Below are positions 29,141-37,659 of a stretch of 52,547 bases of DNA, one piece after another. The translations under genes and the position numbers were made by a program. How positions within the stretch are numbered: the stretch's first letter is position 1; each line of letters opens with the position of its first letter. Source of the DNA: a virus; IMG/VR virus record IMGVR_UViG_3300017605_000310, positions 1 through 52,547 of that record. One strand, 5' to 3'. Under the pieces are notes generated by a model. That model was not told the DNA's origin, made no database searches, and saw nothing but the letters and a program-made list of their open reading frames with translations.

Positions 29141-29355
29141 GACCGCCTCGCGAGATGCACCCGCGATGGCTGACGCTCTTTGTCCATGTCCAGACCTTCC
29201 GGCCACAGCCAGCCGCCCGGCATCTTCCCGCTACACATCACGATCAGTTCCGTCCCATCGGCTTCGACAAAGATCGTCTCCCGCCAGTTGTCCACCGGCA
29301 GAATGTGAATCTTGGGTTTCGGGCCACGCTTGACGCGTTGAATCTGGGAACTCAC
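29137..29355 (-). CDS. Hypothetical protein, 72 aa (GTG start)
   Basis: The GTG at 29355 overlaps the lysozyme stop (GTGA). Basic N-terminus (IQRVKRGPKPKIHILP) then strands (ETIFVEADGTELIVMCSG). Unknown. Confidence 0.55.
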   Translation of the reverse strand: MSSQIQRVKRGPKPKIHILPVDNWRETIFVEADGTELIVMCSGKMPGGWLWPEGLDMDKERQPSRVHLARRS

Positions 29356-29795
29356 GGCCACTCTCCAGTCAGTAATTGCTCCGCCACCCGTTCCGCTCGC
29401 TGCCCTGTCTGCAGGTGATATTTCGAGCGGAGCACACCCTGCTTGACCGCCGCCCAATCGCCGCGCTTCGCCGCGTCCATCGTGTTGTGAAACCCTGCGA
29501 CTCCTTCAATGCCCATGTTAAAAACCATATTGGCCAAGGCTGCTTGTCGTGCCGGTGCAATCCCGGCCACCCACGGAAACCGCGTCACCAGTTGAATCAG
29601 CGCATCGGTAATGTCCCAGTCCAGCAAGTCCATCGCGAACCGCGCTGGAATCGATCCGCCCTTGCGCTGGTCAATGAGATGCCCGCACCCGATCGTCCAC
29701 CAGCCTTCGGAGTCCTGATAGGCGTGGAGAATGACTCCCTCATCCTTCACGAGTCGTTGGCGTAGCCGTTCTCGATCGGGTTCGGGTAACATCAC
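29352..29795 (-). CDS. T4-type lysozyme (GH24 endolysin), 147 aa
   Basis: Catalytic triad of the family: Glu19 in VKDEGVILHAYQD, Asp28 and Thr34 in SEGWWTIGCGHLI. The second lobe is conserved (QAALANMVFNMGIEGVAGFHNT, WLATG-like ending LLTGEWP). It hydrolyses the glycan of peptidoglycan to release phage. No signal peptide, so a holin is needed; several candidate membrane proteins are adjacent. Confidence 0.92.
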   Translation of the reverse strand: MMLPEPDRERLRQRLVKDEGVILHAYQDSEGWWTIGCGHLIDQRKGGSIPARFAMDLLDWDITDALIQLVTRFPWVAGIAPARQAALANMVFNMGIEGVAGFHNTMDAAKRGDWAAVKQGVLRSKYHLQTGQRAERVAEQLLTGEWP

Positions 29796-30136
29796 CGCAT
29801 CCGCTTGAGCAACGTCTCGATCCGCTCCAACTGCTTCGTGTTCTCCTTACCCTCCACGCGCACCATTGCAATCTCGTACATGAGTTCACTCCGCATCACC
29901 GCAATCGACTGCGCGGATTCCGCCCGCTGCACCGCCAGCCCTTGCGTGTTCGCGTTCACCTGTTCGCGGAGCTTGCTCGATTCGTTGTAGCTCGTAGTCG
30001 CCAGCCAGCCGACGATCGCAAAGAGCACCATCGACAGCGCATTCATCACGGTTGGACGCCAGTCCCGCCCTTCGTCACTCGTGCGGCGGTCCACACGGCT
30101 GCGTCGTTCCTCGTGATCACTGAGATACGGGGTCAT
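29792..30136 (-). CDS. Membrane protein with coiled coil, 114 aa (spanin/holin-like)
   Basis: Start at 30136 (MTPYLSDHEERRSR), a charged N-terminus, one span (VMNALSMVLFAIVGWLA, about 31-48) and a long helical coiled coil (REQVNANTQGLAVQRAESAQ... IETLLKRMR). The topology is that of an i-spanin or of small lysis proteins encoded just before lysozyme. Stop overlaps the lysozyme start. Confidence 0.6.
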   Translation of the reverse strand: MTPYLSDHEERRSRVDRRTSDEGRDWRPTVMNALSMVLFAIVGWLATTSYNESSKLREQVNANTQGLAVQRAESAQSIAVMRSELMYEIAMVRVEGKENTKQLERIETLLKRMR

Positions 30137-30172
30137 GGTTCCTTTACGCCCACTCAGGGGAAACCGCATAAC

Positions 30173-30313
30173 TTAGCTGTGTCGTTCCTCCGACCCGTGC
30201 ATCGTCGTGAACAAAATCCCAAAGAGAAACAAAGACAGCACTTTCGCAATAACGCCAGCCGCGAGCGCCAGCAACGCCGCCGCGACCCAGAACCAGCGAG
30301 TATGTCGAACCAT
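30173..30313 (-). CDS. 46-aa membrane protein (holin candidate)
   Basis: MVRHTRWFWVAAALLALAAG and VIAKVLSLFLFGILFTT form one or two spans, followed by a charged end (HGSEERHS). It begins 4 nt after the upstream stop. Small, basic-start membrane proteins here are good holin or antiholin candidates. Confidence 0.55.
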   Translation of the reverse strand: MVRHTRWFWVAAALLALAAGVIAKVLSLFLFGILFTTMHGSEERHS

Positions 30314-30316
30314 CGT

Positions 30317-30847
30317 TTACCTCGGCACCGCGGCAGGCGGCGACGTTGGCAACTGCGTCCCGGCTGGCGCAGGGGTATAGATCGCAGGTTGCGTGCGCGA
30401 CACATAGAGCACGACTGTGACCACCACCGTCCCGATACTTAGCAAGGTGAAGATAAGCCCGACTGCCGCCACAAGAATTTGCCAACTACTGTTCATCCCC
30501 GCGCCTCGGCCACGATCCACCGCGATGTAATCGGCCAACGGCTTAATCACCGCGTCCAGCTTTTCCGCAACGGATTGCAGATCGTGTTTGGTCGCATAGA
30601 GCCCGCGCTCACTGTTAATCTGTTCGCGCAGTTCGTTCGCTTTCTCATCCTTGTACGCTTGAATCTGACGGGCCAGATCGAGCGCGTCACGATCCGCCAC
30701 CTCCTTGACTTTCAGCGCCTTTTCTTCAGCCGCCTTGACTTCGGAGTACCGGCGATCCCGTTCAGAGTGGAGTCGGTCCTCCATGCGGCGCAGTGCCTCG
30801 GTATAGGCCGCGAATGTCTCGACGGTCCAATCAGTGTTCGTCGTCAT
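30317..30847 (-). CDS. Coiled-coil membrane protein, 176 aa
   Basis: Long charged helix (YTEALRRMEDRLHSERDRRY... KLDAVIKPLADYIA), a glycine turn (GRGRGAGMNSS), one span (ILVAAVGLIFTLLSIGTVVV) and a Pro-rich tail. This layout is frequent in phage genes between tail and lysis genes; the role is unknown, perhaps lysis timing. Confidence 0.65.
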   Translation of the reverse strand: MTTNTDWTVETFAAYTEALRRMEDRLHSERDRRYSEVKAAEEKALKVKEVADRDALDLARQIQAYKDEKANELREQINSERGLYATKHDLQSVAEKLDAVIKPLADYIAVDRGRGAGMNSSWQILVAAVGLIFTLLSIGTVVVTVVLYVSRTQPAIYTPAPAGTQLPTSPPAAVPR

Positions 30848-32805
30848 GGCGCGACCGGCGCGGTGGAGCCACCGCTGCCGCTCCAGTTCTTATAGACTTC
30901 CTGCCACGTCGGTCGAAGCGTCGTCCCTTGGACGGCCGTCACGTACTTCCGGAGAATCCCGTCCGCATCATCGTGTGAGCGAATGTCGGTAATCAGATAC
31001 GACGCATTGACGTTGCGCGTGGTGACGTTGATCGTCTGTGTCTGCCCCGGCTTGAGTCCTGTCCCGCGTGTCTCATACCGCACCACGGTCAACCGCTCGA
31101 GACTGTCGGCCAAGGCTGCATCAGCCATCGCTTGCGCCACTACCTTGTCGTAAATGTCTGGGACTTCAATCAGCTTGTCTAGAATCCCGTAGGTGGCTTG
31201 CCCGCCTGTGTCATTGGCTTCCACCGTGATCGGGAACTGCACGACGTACTTGACGTTGATCGCGTTGCCGTTCGCGGGAGCGCCAGCCGCTCGGGTGATC
31301 TGATTGGTCCCGGCATTAAACGTCCAGGTGGCCCCTACGCCCAGCGTTTCGTTCACCGCGTTGTTGGTGACGTAGCCGTAAAAGGCGGTATACGGATCGG
31401 CTCGCACGTCCGGCGTATAGGTCAGCGTGAACGACGTCAAGACACCGTTGCCGGTGAAGTTGTCCGACTTCTCGACAATCGAATTGCTCCCGGCTCGGAG
31501 GATGATGTGGTTCGCGTAACTCGTGCGGGCATTCTGTTCCACCTGGATGTCGTTCAGGGCCATCCGGTTTGCGCTGGTCACATCGAAGGGAGCCGCCACG
31601 GTGCCGGGGTTATACATCGACAACTTCTTGTCGTAGTCAATCGCCCAGACGTAGCCGGTGAGCACCGCGAGGTCGTTCAGGATTTCGGTGATCTGTTTGT
31701 AGTCGTAGGTCAGCGCGGAGAGCGACGGCCCGTTGACTTGGGCTGTATCGAGCGTGACCCCGAAGGTGGTGAGGAATGTCACCAGCGTCGTCAGCATCGA
31801 CTTCAGCGTGCCCGCCGCCAGTGTCGTCTGGATGTAGCGGCGATCCGCCAGCGAGTTGAAGTCGTTGACGTTCACACGGATGAACAGGTTGCTCAGCCCC
31901 ACATCACCAGATCCGCGCTCCGTGGTTTTATCAATCGTCCCGCCGAAGATACGTGTCCCGTTCAGTGTCACGACCACTTCGGAATCGACCGTGGGCCGAT
32001 ACGAGCCGGTGGATACCACATCACAGGTCAACGTGTTGCGCGCATTGGCGACTTCGTAAATGTCCAGCGTCCCGCGCTTGATGGGGGCGAGCGTTCCCGC
32101 AAACGTCGTGACCGGGACGCCCGATGGTCCCGCTGGCGTCCCGGTGGACTTGAAGGTCGCAATACACGCCACCCATTCGCCGGTGGTCGCACACGTCCAA
32201 CTGCACGATTGCGTCCCGGTGGAGGTGACGATTCGGTCATCGCCCTCCCCAGGCATATAAGCAAAGCTGAGTTCTTCGCATTCCTCCACAAACACCGGAG
32301 ACACCACGCCGACGGTAATGGAGGCTTGCCCTGCCAGGATCGCCATGACGCCCGCCACGACTTCCGTGGCCTGTGTCGTTGCGGCTGTTGTTCCAGTTGA
32401 TGGTGTGGTGCTGCTGCCGGAGTTCGTAGCGGTCTTATCCAGCAAGAGGGTGCCGGACATGCCGGAGTATTCAACCGCCGCCGCGACAATGTAACTGCCG
32501 CCACCGTGGGGATCCGGCCACACCGTGACCGTGAACGTCCCTGAGGGTGTGCCGATGTTCTCGGCGTAGTAGACCGCGCACCGTCCGCCGTTGGCACCCT
32601 TAGCAGACTTGACGGCGAGTTGGTAGACGTTGCCCTGGTTATCCGTGACCCCGTTCCACGGCCAGTCCGCATTGTTGTTGCCGTTCCAGGTGATGCAGTG
32701 AACGACGATTAGATTCCCGGCTGTCGGGAGTGAGCCGAAGGAGCAGGTAACAAACGTGGTGGCTTGAACGTGGGATTTACCTGTCGCTTGGACACGAGTC
32801 GCCAT
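30844..32805 (-). CDS. Tail hub/tip protein, 653 aa
   Basis: N-terminal third is an adhesin-like beta domain (LPTAGNLIVVHCITWNGNNN, GTFTVTVWPDPHGGGSYIVA). From about residue 245 it reads as a siphophage hub: LDIYEVANARNTLTCDVV, VVVTLNGTRIFGGTIDK, NDFNSLADRRYIQTTL, LAVLTGYVWAIDYDKKLSMY and LKPGQTQTINVTTRNVNASY. It lies just downstream of the tape measure, as hubs do. A shortened paralogue sits between them. Confidence 0.75.
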   Translation of the reverse strand: MATRVQATGKSHVQATTFVTCSFGSLPTAGNLIVVHCITWNGNNNADWPWNGVTDNQGNVYQLAVKSAKGANGGRCAVYYAENIGTPSGTFTVTVWPDPHGGGSYIVAAAVEYSGMSGTLLLDKTATNSGSSTTPSTGTTAATTQATEVVAGVMAILAGQASITVGVVSPVFVEECEELSFAYMPGEGDDRIVTSTGTQSCSWTCATTGEWVACIATFKSTGTPAGPSGVPVTTFAGTLAPIKRGTLDIYEVANARNTLTCDVVSTGSYRPTVDSEVVVTLNGTRIFGGTIDKTTERGSGDVGLSNLFIRVNVNDFNSLADRRYIQTTLAAGTLKSMLTTLVTFLTTFGVTLDTAQVNGPSLSALTYDYKQITEILNDLAVLTGYVWAIDYDKKLSMYNPGTVAAPFDVTSANRMALNDIQVEQNARTSYANHIILRAGSNSIVEKSDNFTGNGVLTSFTLTYTPDVRADPYTAFYGYVTNNAVNETLGVGATWTFNAGTNQITRAAGAPANGNAINVKYVVQFPITVEANDTGGQATYGILDKLIEVPDIYDKVVAQAMADAALADSLERLTVVRYETRGTGLKPGQTQTINVTTRNVNASYLITDIRSHDDADGILRKYVTAVQGTTLRPTWQEVYKNWSGSGGSTAPVAP

Positions 32806-33074
32806 CAGCGCGGCTCCGGATCTTTGTCAATCGTGCCGCCGAAGATCCGCGTCTTGTCTGCAACGACTTCGGTTTCTTCTTTAAGTACAGCCCTGTAGGT
32901 ATAACTGTTGCCTTTATTGTCACTCACCGTGACAGGCCAGTCGCCGGTGCTATCTCCATTCCATGTGACACATCTCACAACGATTAGATTGCCGGTAGAC
33001 GGAAGGTCGCTCCAATCAACGCCGGGATTGCGGCCCCTCAACCAAGCGATGATTCTTTTCAGAAGCTTCGCCAT
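32805..33074 (-). CDS. Internally deleted paralogue of the tail hub, 89 aa
   Basis: Residues 25-60 (LPSTGNLIVVRCVTWNGDST, DWPVTVSDNKGNSYTYRAV) match residues 27-65 of the neighbouring hub, and residues 75-85 (TRIFGGTIDKDPE) match hub residues near 290. The 220 residues in between are missing. N-terminal 20 residues are unique and basic. Start and stop overlap both neighbours, so the reading frame is maintained; it may be a decaying duplicate or a small tip protein. Confidence 0.7.
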   Translation of the reverse strand: MAKLLKRIIAWLRGRNPGVDWSDLPSTGNLIVVRCVTWNGDSTGDWPVTVSDNKGNSYTYRAVLKEETEVVADKTRIFGGTIDKDPEPR

Positions 33075-36000
33075 CAGGCCAACCCATACCGCTTGACCAC
33101 ATCAGGAATCTGTGGAACGACGACTTCCGCAATCTGCCGCCCGTCGAGATTGACCACGATTGTTTGTGTGGTGCTTCCGCCGCCAGACGGGAACGGCAGG
33201 AGTGATCCCGGCCCAGCCTTGCCTTCTGCCTCGGTCATCACGCGTTCTTTGCCGTGCAACGTGACGCGCCGGCCCGCGCCGAAGTCGAGATACTTCCCGT
33301 GCGTGCCGCCCGCAAAGCCAGGCCCTTCCCCGTTGCTGCCGCCACCGCTCCCGCCACCTTGATTGTCTGGGAGGTCTGAGGGGTCGTACTGCGGCTTCAC
33401 CGTTGGCCTGACCACCTTGCGGCCAATGGCGTCCAGTGTTCCTCCGACACCCTTGGCCAGCGTCTCGATGAGTTCGTCCAGCTTGCCAATCAATCGATCG
33501 ACACTCGCGCTGAGTGGTTCCGCAAACTTAATCCCGGACAAATCTTCGAGCTTCTTGCCGTTCTCGTCGGTCAGCTTCCCGGCATCGACCATATCCTGCA
33601 GGAACGGCTTGAGGGCCAGCGGCAACTCGATGCCGTACTTCTTCGCGTTCTCGATCAGCTTCTGAACCTTCGGCGCCGCCTGATCAAAGACCACACCCAT
33701 GTCCGCGCCGGCATCTTGCACCGTCTGGAAGTCCAGCGCCATCTGGTTGGCTTCCTCGGTGAACTTGATGCCTTGCACCTTCGGGCCGAGTTCATCAAGT
33801 TTGATGCCGAGCCGTTCCGCCGCCGCGCTCACAGCCTCAAAGGACGGCACCCCTTTCTCCGGCAACCCGAGCATCAGGTTGGCGTTCTCTTGCGTGAGTT
33901 GGCCCGTGCGGATCAGGTTCTCAATGACCGGCTTGAGCGCGGCGGGAATCTTGACCCCAGCGACTTGCGCGTTGCGGATCATCTGGTTCAGCGCGGTGGG
34001 ATCATTCGCCAGCGCCAACGCCCTTTTGATTTCCGCTTCGACCGCCTGCGCGCCGGACTTGTCGCCTTTCTTCGTTTGCTGAGTCAGCTTGATCCAGAGC
34101 CGTTCCCCTTCAGCCCCGAGCACCAACAGCTTCGCCCTGAGCTCGTCAAAGCCTGATCCTTCGGCCGCGGTGTTGAAGGACTCCGCAAAGGCTTTGACTT
34201 CACGTCGGCCCGCGCTCATCGCGTGGACCATCCCGATAACCGCCCCTGCTACAGCGCCGATCGCCATGCCGTAGGGTCCGAACGCGGCCCCTGCTTGAGC
34301 GCCCGCCATTGCGCCGTGGAAGGCTGCGGCTTTCTTCGTGCCATCGTCGGCAGTCGCCGCCCACACGGACATGGCCCCCGACGCGATCTGTGTCCCTGAG
34401 GCAACACCCGAGGCCCACTTCTGCGAGTTCGTGGCGCTGCTGCTGAACATGGCGCTGGCAATCCCCGCACTCCCGTTGAAGGCTTTATTGGCATCGTTCG
34501 CAGCCTTCAGGTTCTGGACAATCCCCTGCGCGCCTGAGAAGATTTGCCCTGTCCGTCCGCCCATCTGGGCCAGCACCCCGAAGGCGTCAGACACATCACG
34601 AAGCCCACCCGCGTACGCCTCAAACCGTTCCTTCGCCCGCCCTGCCGCCAGCGCCAGCTTTTCTGTCTCAGCCGCTTCTTCCTTGGTTTGGATGATCATC
34701 TTGTCCAACCCTGGAATCTCGGTTGGAAAGTCGATCAGGCTGCTACGCGGAATCAGCGGAATATCAGGCTGGCCATTCAGATTGGTCGGCAGCATCCCCG
34801 GCTTCTTGCCAGCCAACGTGCCAGAGAGCGGATCAATCTTCAGCAGGGACAACTGCTCCATCTCCATGCGGAGGTGGTGCGTTTCGTCGTAAATCTTGCG
34901 CAGCTCAAGCGGGACCACTCGGCCCGCCGATTGGTACACTTTGATCGCCGCGCCGACGACATCGTTGAGCTTGTTCTGTTCGTCGCGTGTCATCATCGCG
35001 ACGGTTTTACCCGCACGGAGATTCTTATTGACCGCTTCCAGCGCATCACTGGCGGCTTTGATTGCCGTCGTGCCTGAGTACGCATCTGCCAGCGTCTGGA
35101 TCGCCTTGGCGTGCGCGAGCGCGGCATCAGCCGCCGCTTTCTGGGCATCGGTCAGTGGGACATAGGCCGCCACTGCCAACTTTGCGGAATCCACGATCAC
35201 GCTGGTCGGAATCGGGTTCAGCGACCACGCATCCCGCACCGCTTGGGGGAACTTGATCGCGTCCACGGCAGCTTTTGCGGCCTTGTCGGCCTTGAGAATC
35301 CCCGCGGAGTACTGATCCAACCAGTCCACGATCGCGGCGGCATCTTGCCCGAGCGTGATGTTGACCAATGAGGCCAGCCCGGACGGGCCACCACCTTTGC
35401 CAGCCGACTGCAGATGCTGGACTTCTTCGGTGATCCGCTTCAGCGCTAACTCAAAGCTGGGATTGAGCACGATGCCCGCTCCCACCGCTTCCTGAAAATT
35501 GTTCCACTCGTTTTTGAGTTGCTTGATCTTCCCGGCATAGGTTTCAATCTCTGCTTGCGCCTGCCCGCCGAACTTCTGATTGATGGCCGCGAGAATCCCT
35601 TCCATCCCCTGCCCAGCAACATATGCATCGCCGAGGATGGCTTTCAGTCGGCCGAGTTCATCACCTCCGCCAGAAAAGGCCTTAGCTACCAACAGCGTGG
35701 CAGACCGCAAGTCAATGCCGAGTCCAGATGCGAGATCCGTGGATGCCTTCAGCGCCGCATTCATCTTGGACGGCATGACGTTGCCGACCTGAACCAGCAA
35801 CGCCTGCATCTCGTTCACAAGATCGTCGCTATACGCCGTCGTCTTTTGGAATTGCGTGGCGAGATCGTCGTACTGTTTGATGACCGTAGGCGTGGCAAAT
35901 CCTTGCGCCGTCAACGCAGCGGTGAGTTTCCTCTGTGCCGCTTCCGCCTCGGCGTAGGCATCCACCGATGAGCCGATGAACGCCGTCAAGGCGTGGTAGG

Positions 36001-36451
36001 CCGTTGAGACACCACTGATGACCGCTTGCGCGCTGATGAATCCCAACGCGGTGGCTTTGACTTGTGTGGTGAGGTCCGACCAGATGCCAGGCTTCGCGGC
36101 TTTCGCCATCGCATCTTCAGCGTTCTTCGCCGCCGTCGCGATTTTCTGGATCCCGTCCGGTACGTCTTTCCCAATGGCTTTGAGCTTGGCGATGGCGTCA
36201 TCCGCCTGCGAACCCAATCGCTGGAGTTCACCCGCTGTCAGCTTGGACACACCCCCAATGCGTTCGACGGCTTCCGCTGCCAACGTCGCATCCTGGACGA
36301 GCTTGCGCCCGCTCAGGCTATCGACCATCTTGTTCAGCGAGGTCGTGACCTTGCCTGCCCCGGTTTCCATCCCTTTGAGCTGAACTTCGGCATCCTTCAC
36401 CGCTTTGGAGAAGTCCGAAAAGTCAGCCAGGAATTTGGCGGTCACAGCCAT
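33074..36451 (-). CDS. Tape measure protein, 1125 aa
   Basis: By far the longest gene after the capsid region, mostly helical with a hydrophobic, Gly/Ala-rich segment near 720-770 (GAQAGAAFGPYGMAIGAVAG, AVIGMVHAMS). The N-terminus (AKFLADFSDFSKAVKDAEVQ, LKGMETGAGKVTTSLNKMVD) is typical of siphophage tape measures. At roughly 0.15 nm per residue it would set a tail near 170 nm. It follows gpG/gpGT with a one-base overlap. Confidence 0.9.
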   Translation of the reverse strand: MAVTAKFLADFSDFSKAVKDAEVQLKGMETGAGKVTTSLNKMVDSLSGRKLVQDATLAAEAVERIGGVSKLTAGELQRLGSQADDAIAKLKAIGKDVPDGIQKIATAAKNAEDAMAKAAKPGIWSDLTTQVKATALGFISAQAVISGVSTAYHALTAFIGSSVDAYAEAEAAQRKLTAALTAQGFATPTVIKQYDDLATQFQKTTAYSDDLVNEMQALLVQVGNVMPSKMNAALKASTDLASGLGIDLRSATLLVAKAFSGGGDELGRLKAILGDAYVAGQGMEGILAAINQKFGGQAQAEIETYAGKIKQLKNEWNNFQEAVGAGIVLNPSFELALKRITEEVQHLQSAGKGGGPSGLASLVNITLGQDAAAIVDWLDQYSAGILKADKAAKAAVDAIKFPQAVRDAWSLNPIPTSVIVDSAKLAVAAYVPLTDAQKAAADAALAHAKAIQTLADAYSGTTAIKAASDALEAVNKNLRAGKTVAMMTRDEQNKLNDVVGAAIKVYQSAGRVVPLELRKIYDETHHLRMEMEQLSLLKIDPLSGTLAGKKPGMLPTNLNGQPDIPLIPRSSLIDFPTEIPGLDKMIIQTKEEAAETEKLALAAGRAKERFEAYAGGLRDVSDAFGVLAQMGGRTGQIFSGAQGIVQNLKAANDANKAFNGSAGIASAMFSSSATNSQKWASGVASGTQIASGAMSVWAATADDGTKKAAAFHGAMAGAQAGAAFGPYGMAIGAVAGAVIGMVHAMSAGRREVKAFAESFNTAAEGSGFDELRAKLLVLGAEGERLWIKLTQQTKKGDKSGAQAVEAEIKRALALANDPTALNQMIRNAQVAGVKIPAALKPVIENLIRTGQLTQENANLMLGLPEKGVPSFEAVSAAAERLGIKLDELGPKVQGIKFTEEANQMALDFQTVQDAGADMGVVFDQAAPKVQKLIENAKKYGIELPLALKPFLQDMVDAGKLTDENGKKLEDLSGIKFAEPLSASVDRLIGKLDELIETLAKGVGGTLDAIGRKVVRPTVKPQYDPSDLPDNQGGGSGGGSNGEGPGFAGGTHGKYLDFGAGRRVTLHGKERVMTEAEGKAGPGSLLPFPSGGGSTTQTIVVNLDGRQIAEVVVPQIPDVVKRYGLA

Positions 36452-36965
36452 CAGTGGTGCTCGAGTTCCTTCGCTTCTTTGGCGAGTTCGTCGATCAGGA
36501 TGTCGTAGACATCTCGGTCAAGCTCGGCAACCCACTCATATCGCCAGTGGAAGACACGAGCGATGGCGAGATCGGAGACGATCCGTTCGCGCCAGCCCGG
36601 GCGTTTTTTTCCGCTACCCGCAGTTTCTCCATCGCATCGCGATGCTGATCGATGGCGTCCAGCACTTCGATGAAATCTTCCGGATCAATCGCGTTCAGCG
36701 CGGCTTCGCGATCCTCTTTCGACTGATCCCGAATGACGAGCGGTTTATCGTTGTGATCGGTAAATGACCAGTCCAGTAAGGTGTGGAGGATCCGGCTCAT
36801 CCCCACCTTCACCTGGTCAAGTCGATCGACCGTCGCGCCTTCGCGCATCATGTCGCGGAAAATAGCGCGTTCGTCGCCGGCCGTCGGGTGCATCTTGACG
36901 AGCAACCAATCGCCCTGCGAGATGTGCAGCGTTTTTGTTTCGGGCTGTCGAGTACGACGAGACAT
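36451..36965 (-). CDS. Tail assembly chaperone gpGT (by -1 frameshift)
   Basis: At A-AAA-AAC (36609-36603, minus) the ribosome can slip back one base; the new frame continues (RPGWRERIVSDLAIARVFHW, RYEWVAELDRDVYDILIDEL, AKEAKELEHH) and stops at 36451-36453, sharing a base with the tape measure ATG. The slip heptamer has the canonical X-XXY-YYZ form in the right phase, as in lambda gpGT. The extension is acidic/helical like other T domains. Confidence 0.85.
36495..36965 (-). CDS. Tail assembly chaperone gpG, 156 aa
   Basis: Unshifted product. The first 120 residues are helical and acidic (GDWLLVKMHPTAGDERAIFR, DRLDQVKVGMSRILHTLLDW, DPEDFIEVLDAIDQHRDAME); after the slip site only a Ser/Gly-rich tail follows (NGSSPISPSLVSSTGDMSG). 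Placed between major tail protein and tape measure, as in lambda-type phages. Confidence 0.85.
   Translation of the reverse strand: MSRRTRQPETKTLHISQGDWLLVKMHPTAGDERAIFRDMMREGATVDRLDQVKVGMSRILHTLLDWSFTDHNDKPLVIRDQSKEDREAALNAIDPEDFIEVLDAIDQHRDAMEKLRVAEKNARAGANGSSPISPSLVSSTGDMSGLPSLTEMSTTS
36603..36609 (-). promoter_or_regulatory. Programmed -1 frameshift slippery site A AAA AAC
   Basis: Zero-frame codons are GAA AAA AAC; slippage of both tRNAs gives AAA AAA then CGC. Conserved siphophage mechanism controlling the gpG:gpGT ratio. Confidence 0.85.
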
Positions 36966-37238
36966 TTAACTCTCCTGTGGACCGAGGCTGGCGCGCAGCT
37001 CTCCGTCCATGTTCTCCAGCGACAGAATCGGCCATCGCCACGTTCCATGTGGACGGATGGCGACAAACTCCAGCGGCTGCTGGGAAAGCCTGAAGGAGTC
37101 ACGATTGAGAATCTGAGCGGTGAGCGCACTCGCCCCACCGGGCACAATGTCCACCGTCCACGCCCCGAGGTCAGCGGCTTTGTGATAGCTCCAGCGCACT
37201 TCGCCCGCCTGCCCTCGGAACGTGACATGGTTCGGCAT
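36966..37238 (-). CDS. Hypothetical tail-region protein, 90 aa
   Basis: Lies between major tail protein and gpG. Beta-type residues (HVTFRGQAGEVRWSYHKAAD, GAWTVDIVPGGAS) suggest a small fold. No named family recognised. Its stop abuts the gpG start region. Confidence 0.6.
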   Translation of the reverse strand: MPNHVTFRGQAGEVRWSYHKAADLGAWTVDIVPGGASALTAQILNRDSFRLSQQPLEFVAIRPHGTWRWPILSLENMDGELRASLGPQES

Positions 37239-37250
37239 GAGTCCTCAGCC

Positions 37251-37649
37251 TTAGAAGGTGGACGCCCACGCGCCATTCGCGGCAAAGCTGCCCGAGATCT
37301 GCACCGCGCCCGAGACGCTGGTATCGATCGAGACATCCAGCCACGCCGGCCCCGAGTGAAACTTCGACGGCGCATTCGCCGCGGGATACAGATAGATCTT
37401 GCAGCCGTCCGTGGAGGTCGCCGCAGTGAAGGGCTTCGATTCCGTGTCATCCCAGAAGCCCGCAAACGTGCCCTGGATGTCCGGCAGTCCCTGCACGTAC
37501 GTCTTGTTGGTGTCGCCGAACGCGGTGACTTCGATCTTGTCGGTGTTCTTGTTCAGCGTCCACGCGTTGAGCTTGATCACGTTCGTGGCGGTGCCACTGC
37601 CCGTGGTCGAGAGGTAGATGACTCCGGCTCTTCCTGGATAGACAGCCAT
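37251..37649 (-). CDS. Major tail protein, 132 aa
   Basis: Pattern of phage tail-tube subunits: AGVIYLSTTGSGTATNVIKL, NAWTLNKNTDKIEVTAFGDT, NKTYVQGLPDIQGTFAGFWD and a final DTSVSGAVQISGSFAANG. The V-E-V-T-A-F-G-D block is characteristic. It would form the helical tube around the tape measure. Small for the family but complete. Confidence 0.88.
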   Translation of the reverse strand: MAVYPGRAGVIYLSTTGSGTATNVIKLNAWTLNKNTDKIEVTAFGDTNKTYVQGLPDIQGTFAGFWDDTESKPFTAATSTDGCKIYLYPAANAPSKFHSGPAWLDVSIDTSVSGAVQISGSFAANGAWASTF

Positions 37650-37659
37650 GTGTTGACTC

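Noticed and set aside
30844-32400. 400-codon plus-strand frame opposite the tail hub
   Set aside because: Arg/His-rich antisense frame without start signals; the minus strand carries a clear tail protein.
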